Positions 1 to 10,231 of a stretch of DNA of 49,450 nucleotides are shown here, piece after piece (position 1 is the stretch's first letter; each line of letters starts with the position of its first letter). The stretch comes from Rubrivivax sp. (lineage in GTDB: Bacteria > Pseudomonadota > Gammaproteobacteria > Burkholderiales > Burkholderiaceae_C). Below the pieces are notes generated by a model that was not told the DNA's origin, did no database searches, and saw only the letters and a program-made list of their open reading frames with translations. The stretch covers positions 1-49,450 of the forward strand of contig JAIXWM010000123.1 in the NCBI GenBank assembly GCA_027491255.1, in the 5' to 3' direction. Position numbers and translations under genes: made by a program.

Positions 1-112
1 TCATCGTCCATCATGACCGCTCCGACTGGGCCCCGCTGGCTTGGGTCTGGCTTGCCGAGGCGCGTATCCTTGCTACTAGGTTGGCAACGTAAAACATTAC
101 GTCTACACCCTC

Positions 113-1798
113 TCAGCGCAGCACCGCCACGGCCGTCTTCTGCACCGTGGGCAGGCCGGCGCGCTGCCAGGCAGCCAGGCCGCCGCGGTACCAGTGAACG
201 CGGGTGTGGCCGTTGCGCTGCGCGCGCATCGCGGCGTTGACGGCCTGCCAGTTCGAGACATCGGAGCCGTAGAACACGATCTCGGTGTCGGGCTGCGCGC
301 CCGCCGCCCGCAGCATCGACAGGAAGCGCGCCTCGTAGGCGTTCTCGGTCGGGACGTCCCCGAAAGCCAGCCCGCCGTTGACGAAGTGCAGCGCGCCGGG
401 CAGCATCTGCGGCTCGCTGCCGGAGACGTCGATGAGCAGCGGGCGCCGCGGCAGCCTGAGCATGCGCGCGAGTTCGGCCGTGTCGATGCGCTGCACCCCC
501 TCCAGCGCCACCGGCGTGGGGCTGCGCACATCGGTTTTCCGGTAGGTCCACGGCACCTCGGCGCCGGGCCCGGCGTTTTCGGCCTCGACGGCCTGCGGGT
601 CGGGTGCCGGCAGCCGGGCGAGCAGTTCGCGCGCACGCTGCGCGACGACGGCCACCAAGTCGGGCACGCTGCGGTCGTCGACCGCGACGACGCGGCACAG
701 GCGCGGGTTGTCACGCATGTGGTTGCAGGCGTACAAGGCCTGCAACATGGCCTGCCAGGGACTGTCGGCGTTGCGGCTGAACACGAAGCCGGGCTTGTCC
801 AACCCCACAGCCGCGGCGCGGTGGTACTCCGACGTCAGCCAGCGCGCCCCCGCTTCGTCGAAGCTGCGCACGCAGGTCGGCAGCACGCGGCAATTCGTGC
901 CGGAGATCTCGCTCAGGCGCGCCGGCAAGGGCTCACCGGCCTCGTCCAGGCGCAGGCCGAAGTACTCGAGCGCCTGGCGCATCGAAGGCGGCAGCGTCAG
1001 CGGCACCGTCTCGCGGTGCGTGACCACGCCCAGCGTGTAGGCGTCGTGACCGTGGTGCCGCACACAGGCTGCCGCGGGCGTCTGAGCGCTCGGGCAGAAC
1101 CAGGGCACGCGCTCCTCGGGCGTCGTGCGCTCGAGCTCGCGCAGGCGCAGCATGCCGTTGTGCTCGGTGATGGCGTAGAGCGCCTGGCCGATGATGCGCT
1201 CGTCGTAGCGCGGGCCCATGCGCTCGCGGTAGAAGCGCTCCATCAGCCTGGCCGCCTGCGGCGTGGGCTCGCGCGTCTGGCGGTGGTTCGGGCCGTGGAT
1301 GCCGACCACCGTGCTGCGCGGCTTGCTGCCGGTGGCAAAGCGCCGCTCCCGCCCGGCCATGAAGATCAGCGAGCACGAGGAATGGCACTGCCCCGACACC
1401 AGGGTGTCGAGCCGGGCGTCGCGCACCATCACCGCCACGTGCAGGGCTGCGCGCAGTTCGCCGCCGAAGGAATTGACCAGCACCACGCGCTGCAGGCCGC
1501 CGCGCGTGATCTCGGCGCGGAAGGCCTCGACGTCGGCGCCGACGATGGGGCCGGTGGCGTACAGGTCGCTGCCCACGCGCTCCAAGGTCATGGCCCGCGC
1601 CGGGGACGCGCCAGCGAGCACCAGCACAACCGCAAGCCAGGCCGCAACCCCAGCCGAGCCGGGTACTGGGCGGCGCATCGGCCACCGGCACCACGACAGG
1701 GCCTGCCGGCACGCTGGCGTTCGCGTCATCGGCGCCGCCGGTATCTGGCGGTGCGACGGTCCCGGGCGGGACTTGCCGGATCGATCCATGGCGCGCAC
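113..1798 (-). CDS. Periplasmic ClpP-like / rhodanese-like fusion protein, copy 1
   Basis: The function is unknown. The open frame is 561 codons from a GTG, but residues 42-69 look like a signal peptide (basic MRRP, hydrophobic core, ASPARA cleavage site), so the true start is probably Met24 or Met41 (about 1729 or 1678). Residues about 71-290 resemble the periplasmic ClpP-like group (COG3904 type): a VNSFGGE strand-turn, a CHSSCS motif whose Ser140 sits where the nucleophile is expected, and a following GIHGPNH histidine. Residues about 440-560 are rhodanese-like (LLIDVSGSE, PGALHFV, WYRGGLAAWQ). The active-site loop reads VFYGSDVSNWQAVNAA and lacks the catalytic Cys. It lies 3 bases after its paralogue and was probably cotranscribed with it. 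Secretion and protease-like ancestry are inferred; activity is not shown. Confidence 0.7.
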   Translation of the reverse strand: MRAMDRSGKSRPGPSHRQIPAAPMTRTPACRQALSWCRWPMRRPVPGSAGVAAWLAVVLVLAGASPARAMTLERVGSDLYATGPIVGADVEAFRAEITRGGLQRVVLVNSFGGELRAALHVAVMVRDARLDTLVSGQCHSSCSLIFMAGRERRFATGSKPRSTVVGIHGPNHRQTREPTPQAARLMERFYRERMGPRYDERIIGQALYAITEHNGMLRLRELERTTPEERVPWFCPSAQTPAAACVRHHGHDAYTLGVVTHRETVPLTLPPSMRQALEYFGLRLDEAGEPLPARLSEISGTNCRVLPTCVRSFDEAGARWLTSEYHRAAAVGLDKPGFVFSRNADSPWQAMLQALYACNHMRDNPRLCRVVAVDDRSVPDLVAVVAQRARELLARLPAPDPQAVEAENAGPGAEVPWTYRKTDVRSPTPVALEGVQRIDTAELARMLRLPRRPLLIDVSGSEPQMLPGALHFVNGGLAFGDVPTENAYEARFLSMLRAAGAQPDTEIVFYGSDVSNWQAVNAAMRAQRNGHTRVHWYRGGLAAWQRAGLPTVQKTAVAVLR

Positions 1799-1801
1799 AG
1801 G

Positions 1802-3403
1802 TCAGCGGTCAACGACCGGACCCACGTGCAACACGGCCGAAGGAGACTTGGGTACCACGGGCAGGCCGGCCTTGACCCAGGCCGCCAGCCCGCCGCGGTA
1901 CCAGCCCACCTGCGCGTGCCCGGCCGCCCGCGCGCGCAACGCGGCGTTCACGGCCCACCAGTTCCAGGAATGGTCGCCGTAGAACACGAGCGGCCGCCCC
2001 GGCAGGGCGCCCGCAGCCTCGAGCATGCGGCGAAAACGCTCATCGAAGGCCTTGTCGGCCGCCGCGTCGGCCAGCGCGAGACCGCCGCGCAGGAAGTGCA
2101 CGGCGCCCGGCAGCATGGCGTCGACGATGCCCCCCACATCGACCAGCAGCGGCGGCTGCGGCCCCGCGAGCGCCTGGGCCAGGGTGGCCGTGTCCCAGCG
2201 GGTCACGCCTTCGAGGGCCCGCGGGGTGAGGCCGCCCGCGTCGCCGGTGCGCAGGGTCGACACCGGCGCGCCGCCGGACTCGTCGCGCTCCTCCTGCAGC
2301 GCCTGCGCGTCAGGGGCCGGCAAGGCCTGCAGCACGGCGCGCGTGCGCTGCTGCGCCTGGGCCTGCAGGTCGGGCACGAGGTGGTCGTCCACAGCGACCA
2401 GGCGGCACAGCTTGGGGTTGTTGCGGGCGTGGTTGCAGAGGTACAGGGCGCGCGCCGCCGCGCTCCAGGGATCGTCGGCGCGGTGCACCCCGCCGTACCC
2501 GCGCCGCCCCACGCCGATGGCGAAGGCGCGGTGCGGCTCGAGCTCGCGCCACTGGCGCCACTCGGGCAGGGCCATGACCGCGCACAGGGAGGCGCCTTCA
2601 CATCCATACCCTGCCAGGCTCGACGGCGCGCTGTCCTGCAGCGACGTGATCGCCTGGTTCGGGCGCACCCCGTAGAAGCTGAAGTTCGCGCGCATCGCCG
2701 GTGGCAACTCCAGCGCCTGCGTCTCGCGCTCGGTGACCAGGCCGAGCGTGTACGCGTCGTGGCCGACGTGACGCTCGCACTGCGCCAGCGGCGTGGTGCC
2801 GGCGGGGCAGAACCAGGGCACCTGGTCCTCGACCGGGTTGCGGCCGGTGTCGCGCACCCGCAGCATGCCGGCGGCATCCTTCAAGTCGTAGAGCGCCTGG
2901 TTGATGATGCCGCTGTGGAAACGCTCGCCCATCTGCATGCGGTAGAAGGCGTAGATCTGCGGCGCCGCCTCGGTGCTGACCGAGCGCGTGATGCGGTTGT
3001 GCGGTCCGTGCAGGCCGATCATCGTGGCCCGGGGTGGAAACCCGGTGGCGAAGCGGCGGTCCCTGCCGCCGAGGAACATGATCGAGCAGGCCGAATGACA
3101 GTAGCCCGACACGCGGGTTTCAAGGCCGGCGTCGCGTATCAGGCGTCCCACCTGCAAACCGGTCCAGAGGTCACCGCCGGGCGAGTTCACGAACACCACG
3201 CGCTGCAGGCCGCCCTCGGCGAAGGCGGTCTTGAAACGCACGAAGTCGTCGTCGGCGACCAGCCCCGTGGCGAACAGCGTGGTCCCTTCGCGCACCACCG
3301 TCATGGCGCCCGTGTCGGCAGCCGGCAGGGCAGCGGCCAGCCCCAGCATCACCGCGGCCAGGCGGCTGCGGGCACGCTCGCGCCAGGACAGGGCCGGTCT
3401 CAT
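1802..3403 (-). CDS. Periplasmic ClpP-like / rhodanese-like fusion protein, copy 2
   Basis: This 533-residue paralogue of the next gene downstream has the same order: signal peptide (about 1-33), ClpP-like domain (about 35-250), a linker with a shared CNHxRxNPxLCR motif, and a rhodanese-like C-terminus (about 405-520). Visible motifs are VNSPGGD (72-78), CHSACS with Ser104 as candidate nucleophile, and LHGPHN with His132 as candidate partner. The rhodanese loop is VFYGDHSWNWWAVNAA, again with no Cys. Its WNWWAVNAA stretch recalls the CWMSWNAAKRA loop of the PQQ-associated CXXCW proteins, with both cysteines replaced. The tandem pair sits beside an EpsL-like barrel and a sugar-phosphate transferase, so a role in envelope polysaccharide is possible but only inferred. 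Confidence 0.7.
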   Translation of the reverse strand: MRPALSWRERARSRLAAVMLGLAAALPAADTGAMTVVREGTTLFATGLVADDDFVRFKTAFAEGGLQRVVFVNSPGGDLWTGLQVGRLIRDAGLETRVSGYCHSACSIMFLGGRDRRFATGFPPRATMIGLHGPHNRITRSVSTEAAPQIYAFYRMQMGERFHSGIINQALYDLKDAAGMLRVRDTGRNPVEDQVPWFCPAGTTPLAQCERHVGHDAYTLGLVTERETQALELPPAMRANFSFYGVRPNQAITSLQDSAPSSLAGYGCEGASLCAVMALPEWRQWRELEPHRAFAIGVGRRGYGGVHRADDPWSAAARALYLCNHARNNPKLCRLVAVDDHLVPDLQAQAQQRTRAVLQALPAPDAQALQEERDESGGAPVSTLRTGDAGGLTPRALEGVTRWDTATLAQALAGPQPPLLVDVGGIVDAMLPGAVHFLRGGLALADAAADKAFDERFRRMLEAAGALPGRPLVFYGDHSWNWWAVNAALRARAAGHAQVGWYRGGLAAWVKAGLPVVPKSPSAVLHVGPVVDR

Positions 3404-3649
3404 CGGTCGCCCCCGTCGAGGCGCTCGACGCGGTCGATGTCGTGCGCACCGCTTGCGGCGCCGACCGCGGCGGCATCACGCGCGGCGACCGCGGGTCCGG
3501 CGCGGCCGGGGTGCATCGGCAGGACGGGCGAGGCAACGGGCATGGGACAGCGGCGGCGGTCGTGGTGCAGACCCGCATTGTCGGCCCGCGACACCCGCGG
3601 CCTTCCCCCGAAATCCGGGGCCGCCGACCCGGACTTCGGTGCCACCGCG

Positions 3650-4882
3650 TCACCGCCAGCCCAGGCGCGCGAAGCAGGTCAAGGTGCTGGCGTTGTAGGG
3701 GCCGCTGAGCGCGCCGCTGGCGGTGCGGCGCTCCAGACCCGCGTCACAGCCGAGCGCGGCGTGGCGCGTGGGCGACCAGCGCAGGCCGAGCGTGGCCGCC
3801 GCCGTCGTGTCGCGCCCCTCGAGCACCGCCGTCTGGCCCGGCGGCAGGCGGCTGAGTTCGCGCCGCGTCGTCCCCAGGCTCGCGCTGAGCTGCGTCTTGT
3901 CGCTGTACGCATACACGCCCTCGAGCGCCACGCGGGTCAACACCGTGCTGTCATCGACGTTGCCGCGCACCGCGGCGGCACCGCCGTCGGTGCCGTAGCG
4001 CTCCAGGTAGGCGTCCTGCCCGAGATCGCGCACCGCGCGCAGCGTCAACGCGAGCTTGCCCCCGGCCTGCCACCGCCATTGCGCCGCGGCGGTCAGGCCG
4101 CTGAAGTCGCGCTCGGTGGCCGCGTCGTAGCGCGCCCGCGTCGGGCTCAGACGCAGGTACAGGCGGCTCGCGCCCGTGAGGGCGGACTCGGCGCTGAAAT
4201 CCAGCGCGTCGACGTGGTAACGGTCACCCAGCACCGGGTAGCGCGCCCAGGTGTGCCGCCAGGCAGCACCGTAGACCAGGGCGCCGCTCGTGCGCCAGCG
4301 CCCGCCCAGGGCCAGCGTGTCCGTGCGCAGCTCGGCCGTGGCGTAGGCAGGGTCGCTGTAGTCCACCTGCCGGGTGCCGAGCGCGCCTTCGAGACTGAGC
4401 CGACCCGCCCCCCCCAGGCGCGCGAGCGCCGCGACCTCGTTGGTGGTCTCCAGGTTGCGCGCCGTGGAGCCAGGCACCGCCACGCTGGCGTACGGGCGCA
4501 GGCTGCGCGTGCTGCCGGCGCGCAGCGTGCCCGACAGGCGCTCCACCGTCTCCCACGCCCAGGCGGCGGCGAGCGTGTGCCCCTCGTGGTCGAGGCGGCC
4601 GTTGTCGCGGTAGCGCAGCACGCGCAAGGCCGCCTCCCCCAGCAGGTGCTGGCGGCCGATGCGCTGGTCCAGCCCGGCAGCGAGCGTGGTCGTCGACAGC
4701 GTGTCGCCCCGCTTCAGGCCACCCGCCGCCGCCACCCCGTCGGCCAGGCGGTAGACGTTGGTGTCGCGGCTGAGTTCCTGCGAGGCGGTCAGCGTCCAGG
4801 GCTGGGTCTGGGCAGCAGCGCAGGTGACGGCGCTCGCACAAAGCGCGGCCAGGAGCGCGCGCGATCGGTTCTTGGAGCTCAT
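3650..4882 (-). CDS. Outer-membrane beta-barrel protein, EpsL-like
   Basis: Predicted 410-residue outer-membrane barrel, similar in layout to the EpsL family found in exopolysaccharide and PEP-CTERM-linked clusters. The start at 4882 gives a clear signal peptide (MSSKNRSR, hydrophobic stretch, cleavage near TCAAAQ) and has GGAAGG upstream; the frame stays open further upstream without one. The mature part is a run of alternating hydrophobic strands with Arg/Tyr-rich turns. It ends in FARLGWR, the kind of terminal aromatic strand used in barrel insertion. EpsL is thought to help export or anchor polysaccharide at the outer membrane, but the individual reaction is not known. The adjacent WcaJ-type transferase supports an exopolysaccharide role. 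Confidence 0.6.
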   Translation of the reverse strand: MSSKNRSRALLAALCASAVTCAAAQTQPWTLTASQELSRDTNVYRLADGVAAAGGLKRGDTLSTTTLAAGLDQRIGRQHLLGEAALRVLRYRDNGRLDHEGHTLAAAWAWETVERLSGTLRAGSTRSLRPYASVAVPGSTARNLETTNEVAALARLGGAGRLSLEGALGTRQVDYSDPAYATAELRTDTLALGGRWRTSGALVYGAAWRHTWARYPVLGDRYHVDALDFSAESALTGASRLYLRLSPTRARYDAATERDFSGLTAAAQWRWQAGGKLALTLRAVRDLGQDAYLERYGTDGGAAAVRGNVDDSTVLTRVALEGVYAYSDKTQLSASLGTTRRELSRLPPGQTAVLEGRDTTAAATLGLRWSPTRHAALGCDAGLERRTASGALSGPYNASTLTCFARLGWR

Positions 4883-5042
4883 CAAGGGCAGGGCCTTCCG
4901 GTGGTTCAGGTGGGATTCAGCCGAGATCGGCAGGAGGGTGCGCAGCGCTGTCGCCCTTCCGGTGCAGCCGGTCGTGGACGCCATCGTCCGACCCGGCAAG
5001 TACTTGCTCGCGCAAGAAAGCGGTCATCTGCCGGATCGGGGT

Positions 5043-6725
5043 TCAGTAGGCATGGCGGTCGAACAGCACCAGCGCCACGGTGCGGGCGATGATGCGCAGG
5101 TCCAGCGCCAGCGACCAGCGGCGCAGGTATTCGAGGTCGTGCTCGACGCGCGCGCGCATCTTGTCCACGGTCTCGGTCTCGCCGCGCAGGCCATTCACCT
5201 GGGCCCAACCGGTGATGCCGGGCTTGACCTTGTGACGCACCATGTAGGCGCCGATCAGCCCGCGGTAGAACTCGTTGTGGGCCACGGCATGCGGCCGCGG
5301 GCCGACGATGCTCATGCGGCCCTGCAGCACGTTGAAGAACTGCGGCAGCTCGTCCAGCGAGGTTCGGCGCAGGAAGGCGCCGAAGCGCGTCACGCGCGGG
5401 TCGTCGCGCACGGCCTGGGGCACGACCAAGCCGTCGTCCAGGGCGCGCATCGAGCGGAACTTCCAGACCACGATCTCGCGCCCGTCCAGCCCGTGGCGGC
5501 GCTGGCGGAAGATCACGGGCCCGGGCGAGCTGAGCTTGACGCCCACGGCCAGCGCCAGCAGCAGCGGCGCGATCGCCAGCAGGATCACGCTGGCAAGCAC
5601 CACGTCCTCCACGCGCTTGACGAGGGCGTTGACGCCGGTGAAGGGCGACTCGCACAAGCCGACCACCGGCACCCCGCCCACGTCCTGCAGCCGCCCCTGG
5701 ACGATGGTGAGGCCGAGGATGTCGGGCACGTGGAAGATCGAGGCCGTGGTGCCCTGCAGCGCCCGCAGCAGCTCGACGATGCGGCTGCCGTTGGGCTGCG
5801 CGAGCGCATGGCCCGCGCTGCCCGATCCGGCAAGAACGTCGCCGGAAACCAGGGGGAGCGCCACGTAGACCTCGTGGATGCCCTCGCGGTGCACGAAGTC
5901 GGCGACGTCGCGCAGCCGCCCGCGGCGCCGCGCGGCGGCCGCCGCGTCGAGGCGGACATCGCCGCGGTCGTCGAAGAAAGCGACGAGGTCCAGCCCGCGC
6001 GCGGCCTCGTGGCGCAGCGCCTGGCTCACGCGGGCGGCCAGCGGCCCGGCACCGACGACGATCGCACGGCGGCGCCGCGTCGGGTCGGCCTGCCATCGCG
6101 CGAGCACGCCCCGCCCGGCGGCCAGGGCCAGGCCCTGCAGCGAGGGGGTCAGCACCGCCCAGGCCGCGAGCACGCGGGCGTCGAACAGGCGCAGGCTGTC
6201 GGTCAGCACCCCGCACAGCAGCAGCAGGCCGGCAAGGACGGCGAAAGCGGCCACGGTATCGCCCAGCGCGCCCGCCAGCCGCTGGTCAGGACGGTGACGG
6301 CCGCGCCCGCACAGCGCGACCACGAGCAGCGCGAACACGAGGTCGGCGCGCTGCAGCGGGCCCGCCAGCACGAGCACGAGCGCCAGATAGCCGCCCGCCG
6401 CGATCGCGGGGTCGGCGACTGCGGCGAGCAGCGCCGGCACCGTGGCTGGCACGGTGTGGAAGTTGCGACGCGGGAGCGCCGCTGCCGCTGCCACTGCCGC
6501 TTCCGGCCCGCTGGCCCGGACGGGCCGGCGCGCGCCCGGGCCGGTTTCAGCGGCCCCAGCGGACGTGGCCACACGAGGCAGCGCGCGCGCCCGCGAACCC
6601 GGGAAGCCGATCACGCGCGCCCCCGCATCGCCCGCGGGAAGGCCAAGCCCCCTGGACGGCGTGCCAGCGCCGCCCCGATCTGTTCCTTGCACCGCCTGCA
6701 GCCCCCCGGTTGCCGGCTTCGGCAC
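5043..6725 (-). CDS. Undecaprenyl-phosphate sugar phosphotransferase (WcaJ/EpsB type)
   Basis: Polyisoprenyl-phosphate hexose-1-phosphate transferase that would load the first sugar-1-phosphate onto undecaprenyl phosphate at the inner membrane. The N-terminal half has about four hydrophobic segments, then a nucleotide-binding-like part (AIVVGAGPLAARV). Residues about 350-560 carry the bacterial sugar transferase domain: KRVEDVVLAS entering the membrane, SSPGPVIFRQRRHG, WKFRSMR, RRTSLDELPQFFNVLQGRMS, VGPRPHAVAHN and KPGITGWAQVNGLRGET. The frame opens at a GTG at 6725, but the first 35-85 residues are low-complexity and a later GTG (about 6614) may be the real start. It reads away from ubiJ. 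No other glycosyltransferases lie beside it in the window. Confidence 0.85.
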   Translation of the reverse strand: MPKPATGGLQAVQGTDRGGAGTPSRGLGLPAGDAGARVIGFPGSRARALPRVATSAGAAETGPGARRPVRASGPEAAVAAAAALPRRNFHTVPATVPALLAAVADPAIAAGGYLALVLVLAGPLQRADLVFALLVVALCGRGRHRPDQRLAGALGDTVAAFAVLAGLLLLCGVLTDSLRLFDARVLAAWAVLTPSLQGLALAAGRGVLARWQADPTRRRRAIVVGAGPLAARVSQALRHEAARGLDLVAFFDDRGDVRLDAAAAARRRGRLRDVADFVHREGIHEVYVALPLVSGDVLAGSGSAGHALAQPNGSRIVELLRALQGTTASIFHVPDILGLTIVQGRLQDVGGVPVVGLCESPFTGVNALVKRVEDVVLASVILLAIAPLLLALAVGVKLSSPGPVIFRQRRHGLDGREIVVWKFRSMRALDDGLVVPQAVRDDPRVTRFGAFLRRTSLDELPQFFNVLQGRMSIVGPRPHAVAHNEFYRGLIGAYMVRHKVKPGITGWAQVNGLRGETETVDKMRARVEHDLEYLRRWSLALDLRIIARTVALVLFDRHAY

Positions 6726-6766
6726 CGCACCGACCCGATCGGCCGCCCGGCGTGAAGCCCTCTCCC

Positions 6767-6772
6767 TACAAT
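6767..6772 (+). promoter_or_regulatory. -10 box for ubiJ-ubiB, short-leader or leaderless
   Basis: TACAAT lies six bases before the ubiJ ATG at 6779, and no Shine-Dalgarno sequence fits between them. If this is the -10 element, transcription would start at or within a base or two of the ATG. No convincing -35 hexamer is visible 17 bases upstream. Confidence 0.45.
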
Positions 6773-6778
6773 CGATCC

Positions 6779-7351
6779 ATGTTGCAAACCCTGCACGAGA
6801 TGCTCGCTCCGGCGGCGATGGAGCGCTTGACGCTGCTCATCAATCATGTGCTGCGGCGCGAGCCCGCCGCGGTGGAGCGGCTCCTGCCCCACGCCGGGCG
6901 CAGCCTGCGCGTCGAGCCCGAGGGCTGGCCTGCCTGGCTGCCGCCCCTGCCGGCGCTGGCCTTCCGCGTGACGCCGGCCGGGCTGCTGGAGTGGTGCGGC
7001 GCCGAGTCCGAGACCGCGCCCGACCTGCGGCTGCGCCTGCCCGACGCCGACCCGGCACGCCTGGCGTTGCAGGCCTTGTCGGGGCGTCCGCCCGAGGTGC
7101 AGGTCGAGGGCGACGCGCGCTTTGCCGCCGACGCGAGCTGGCTCGTGGAGAACCTGCGCTGGGATATCGCCGACGATGTGGAACGTCTGCTCGGCCCGGC
7201 CGCGGCCCAGGCCCTGGTGCCCGTGCTGACGGCGGCCCGCGCCGGGCTCGCGCGCGCCGCCGCCGCGGCGCAGGCGCTGGCGGCGCGCTTCGGCCCCGGC
7301 GCGTCACGGGGCAGCGAGGGTTTCGCCGCCGGTCCCGGCCCGGCGCGCTGA
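6779..7351 (+). CDS. ubiJ: Ubiquinone biosynthesis accessory factor UbiJ
   Basis: A 190-residue SCP2-like protein that acts as a lipid-binding scaffold for the ubiquinone hydroxylase/methylase complex. The start is MLQTLHEMLAPAAMERL, directly after a TACAAT box. The N-terminal INHVLRREPAA helix and the strand/helix pattern to about residue 110 (GRSLRVEP, FRVTPAGLLEW, DLRLRLPD, VQVEGDARFA) fit the SCP2 domain. DDVERLLGPAAAQ and the following Ala/Arg-rich helix match the UbiJ C-terminus. It precedes ubiB in the same orientation, the usual partner order. ubiE, often just upstream, is absent; the divergent exopolysaccharide block occupies that place. Confidence 0.8.
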   Translation: MLQTLHEMLAPAAMERLTLLINHVLRREPAAVERLLPHAGRSLRVEPEGWPAWLPPLPALAFRVTPAGLLEWCGAESETAPDLRLRLPDADPARLALQALSGRPPEVQVEGDARFAADASWLVENLRWDIADDVERLLGPAAAQALVPVLTAARAGLARAAAAAQALAARFGPGASRGSEGFAAGPGPAR

Positions 7352-7396
7352 GCGCGGCCGGCCCGCCACGATGAAGCGCCCTGCGCCGCGCATGCC

Positions 7397-8965
7397 ATGA
7401 GGCGCCTCGCGCGGCTGTGGTTCATCGTCTTCACCGTCCTGCGCTTCGGCCTGGACGAAGTGGCGCTGCGCGGCTTCCGCCAGCCCTGGGTGCGCGCCCT
7501 GGTGCGCGTGGTCACGGTGGGACGCCGCTTCGACGAGCCGCGCGGCGTGCGCCTGCGGCGGGCGCTCGAGCGCCTGGGGCCCCTGTTCGTCAAGTTCGGC
7601 CAGGTGCTGTCGACACGGCGCGACCTGGTCCCCCCGGACCTTGCCGACGAGCTGGCGAAGCTGCAGGACCGCGTGCCGCCCTTCCCGGCGGCGCAGGCGC
7701 GCGCGCTCGTCGAGCGCGCGCTCGGGCGTGGCGTGGACGAGGTCTTCGAACACTTCGAGGCCGAGCCCGTGGCCAGCGCCTCGATCGCGCAGGTGCACTT
7801 CGCGCGCCTGCGCGAAGGCGTGGCGCGCGGCGCAACGGCCGGACGCGAGGTCGCGGTCAAGGTGCTGCGCCCGGGCATGCTCGGCGCCATCGAGAACGAC
7901 CTGGAGCTGCTGCACACGCTGGCGCGCTGGGTCGAGCGCCTGAGCGCCGACGGCCGGCGCCTGCGCCCGCGCGAGGTCGTGGCCGAGTTCGACATGCACC
8001 TGCACGACGAGCTCGACCTCGTGCGCGAGGCGGCCAACGCCACGCAGCTGCGCCGCAACATGCAGGACCTCGGTCTGGTGCTCGTGCCCGAGATGATCTG
8101 GGACCTGTGCACCCCGACCGTGATCGTGATGGAGCGCATGCACGGCGTGCCCATCGGCCAGGTGCAGCGCCTGCGCGAGGCCGGGGTGGACTTCAAGAAG
8201 CTCGCGCGCGACGGCGTGACGATCTTCTTCACCCAGGTCTTCCGCGACGGCTTCTTCCACGCCGACATGCACCCGGGCAACATCCAGGTCAGCCTGGCGC
8301 CGCAGACCTTCGGCAGCTACATCGCGCTGGACTTCGGCATCATCGGCACGCTCACCGAGCGCGACAAGGACTACCTGGCGCAGAACTTCATCGCCTTCTT
8401 CCGCCGCGACTACAAGCGCGTGGCCGAGCTGCACGTGGAGTCGGGCTGGGTGCCGCCGAACACGCGCGTGGACGCGCTGGAGAGCGCCATCCGCGCCGTG
8501 TGCGAGCCGCAGTTCGAGCGCCCGCTGAAGGACATCTCGCTCGGCCAGGTGCTGCTGCGGCTGTTCCAGACCTCGCGCCGCTTCAACGTCGAGATCCAGC
8601 CCCAGCTCGTGCTGCTGCAGAAGACGCTGCTGAACATCGAGGGCCTGGGCCGCGAGCTCGACCCCGACCTCGACCTGTGGACGACGGCCAAGCCCTTCCT
8701 CGAGCGCTGGATGAGCGAGCAGGTGGGTTGGCGCGCCTGGCTGGAGCGCTTCAAGGCCGAGGCGCCGCGCTACGCGCAACTGCTGCCGGAACTGCCGCGC
8801 CTGGCACACCAGGCACTGCAGCGCACGCCCGAGCGGGACTCGCCGGTGCTGCTGGCGCTGCTGGCCGAGCAGCGGCGCACCAATCGACTGCTCACCGGCC
8901 TGGGCTGGGCGGCCTTCGGCTTCCTGCTGGGCATGGTGCTGGCCCAGGCCTGGCTGGGCGGCTGA
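7397..8965 (+). CDS. ubiB: Ubiquinone biosynthesis ATPase/kinase-like protein UbiB
   Basis: A 522-residue member of the ABC1/ADCK/UbiB atypical kinase family, needed for ubiquinone synthesis and probably for making lipid intermediates accessible at the membrane. The family KxGQ motif is seen as [17 protein letters not shown] (about residues 62-78). An A-rich nucleotide loop ([16 protein letters not shown]), the catalytic-lysine strand [24 protein letters not shown] and [10 protein letters not shown] (DFG-like metal site) follow in kinase order. A C-terminal hydrophobic helix ([21 protein letters not shown]) would anchor it. Length is normal. Its TGA abuts the stop of convergent glgC. Confidence 0.95.
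   Translation: MRRLARLWFIVFTVLRFGLDEVALRGFRQPWVRALVRVVTVGRRFDEPRGVRLRRALERLGPLFVKFGQVLSTRRDLVPPDLADELAKLQDRVPPFPAAQARALVERALGRGVDEVFEHFEAEPVASASIAQVHFARLREGVARGATAGREVAVKVLRPGMLGAIENDLELLHTLARWVERLSADGRRLRPREVVAEFDMHLHDELDLVREAANATQLRRNMQDLGLVLVPEMIWDLCTPTVIVMERMHGVPIGQVQRLREAGVDFKKLARDGVTIFFTQVFRDGFFHADMHPGNIQVSLAPQTFGSYIALDFGIIGTLTERDKDYLAQNFIAFFRRDYKRVAELHVESGWVPPNTRVDALESAIRAVCEPQFERPLKDISLGQVLLRLFQTSRRFNVEIQPQLVLLQKTLLNIEGLGRELDPDLDLWTTAKPFLERWMSEQVGWRAWLERFKAEAPRYAQLLPELPRLAHQALQRTPERDSPVLLALLAEQRRTNRLLTGLGWAAFGFLLGMVLAQAWLGG

Positions 8966-10231
<1,266 letters not shown>

Noticed and set aside
1..112. Palindrome ACGTAA-AACA-TTACGT at 87-102
   Set aside because: Only six base pairs, close to the end of copy 1 of the fusion gene; possibly part of a terminator but without a T run, so too weak to annotate.
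3400..3645. An 81-codon minus-strand frame whose TGA overlaps the ATG of the second ClpP-like/rhodanese-like gene
   Set aside because: The ATGA overlap is tempting, but the sequence is low-complexity, has no signal or domain, and is likely just leader DNA between two genes.
194..5092. A 1632-codon open frame on the plus strand across the exopolysaccharide genes
   Set aside because: It is antisense to several clear genes, is Arg/Gly/His/Ala-rich with no domains, and is the usual shadow frame of high-GC coding DNA.
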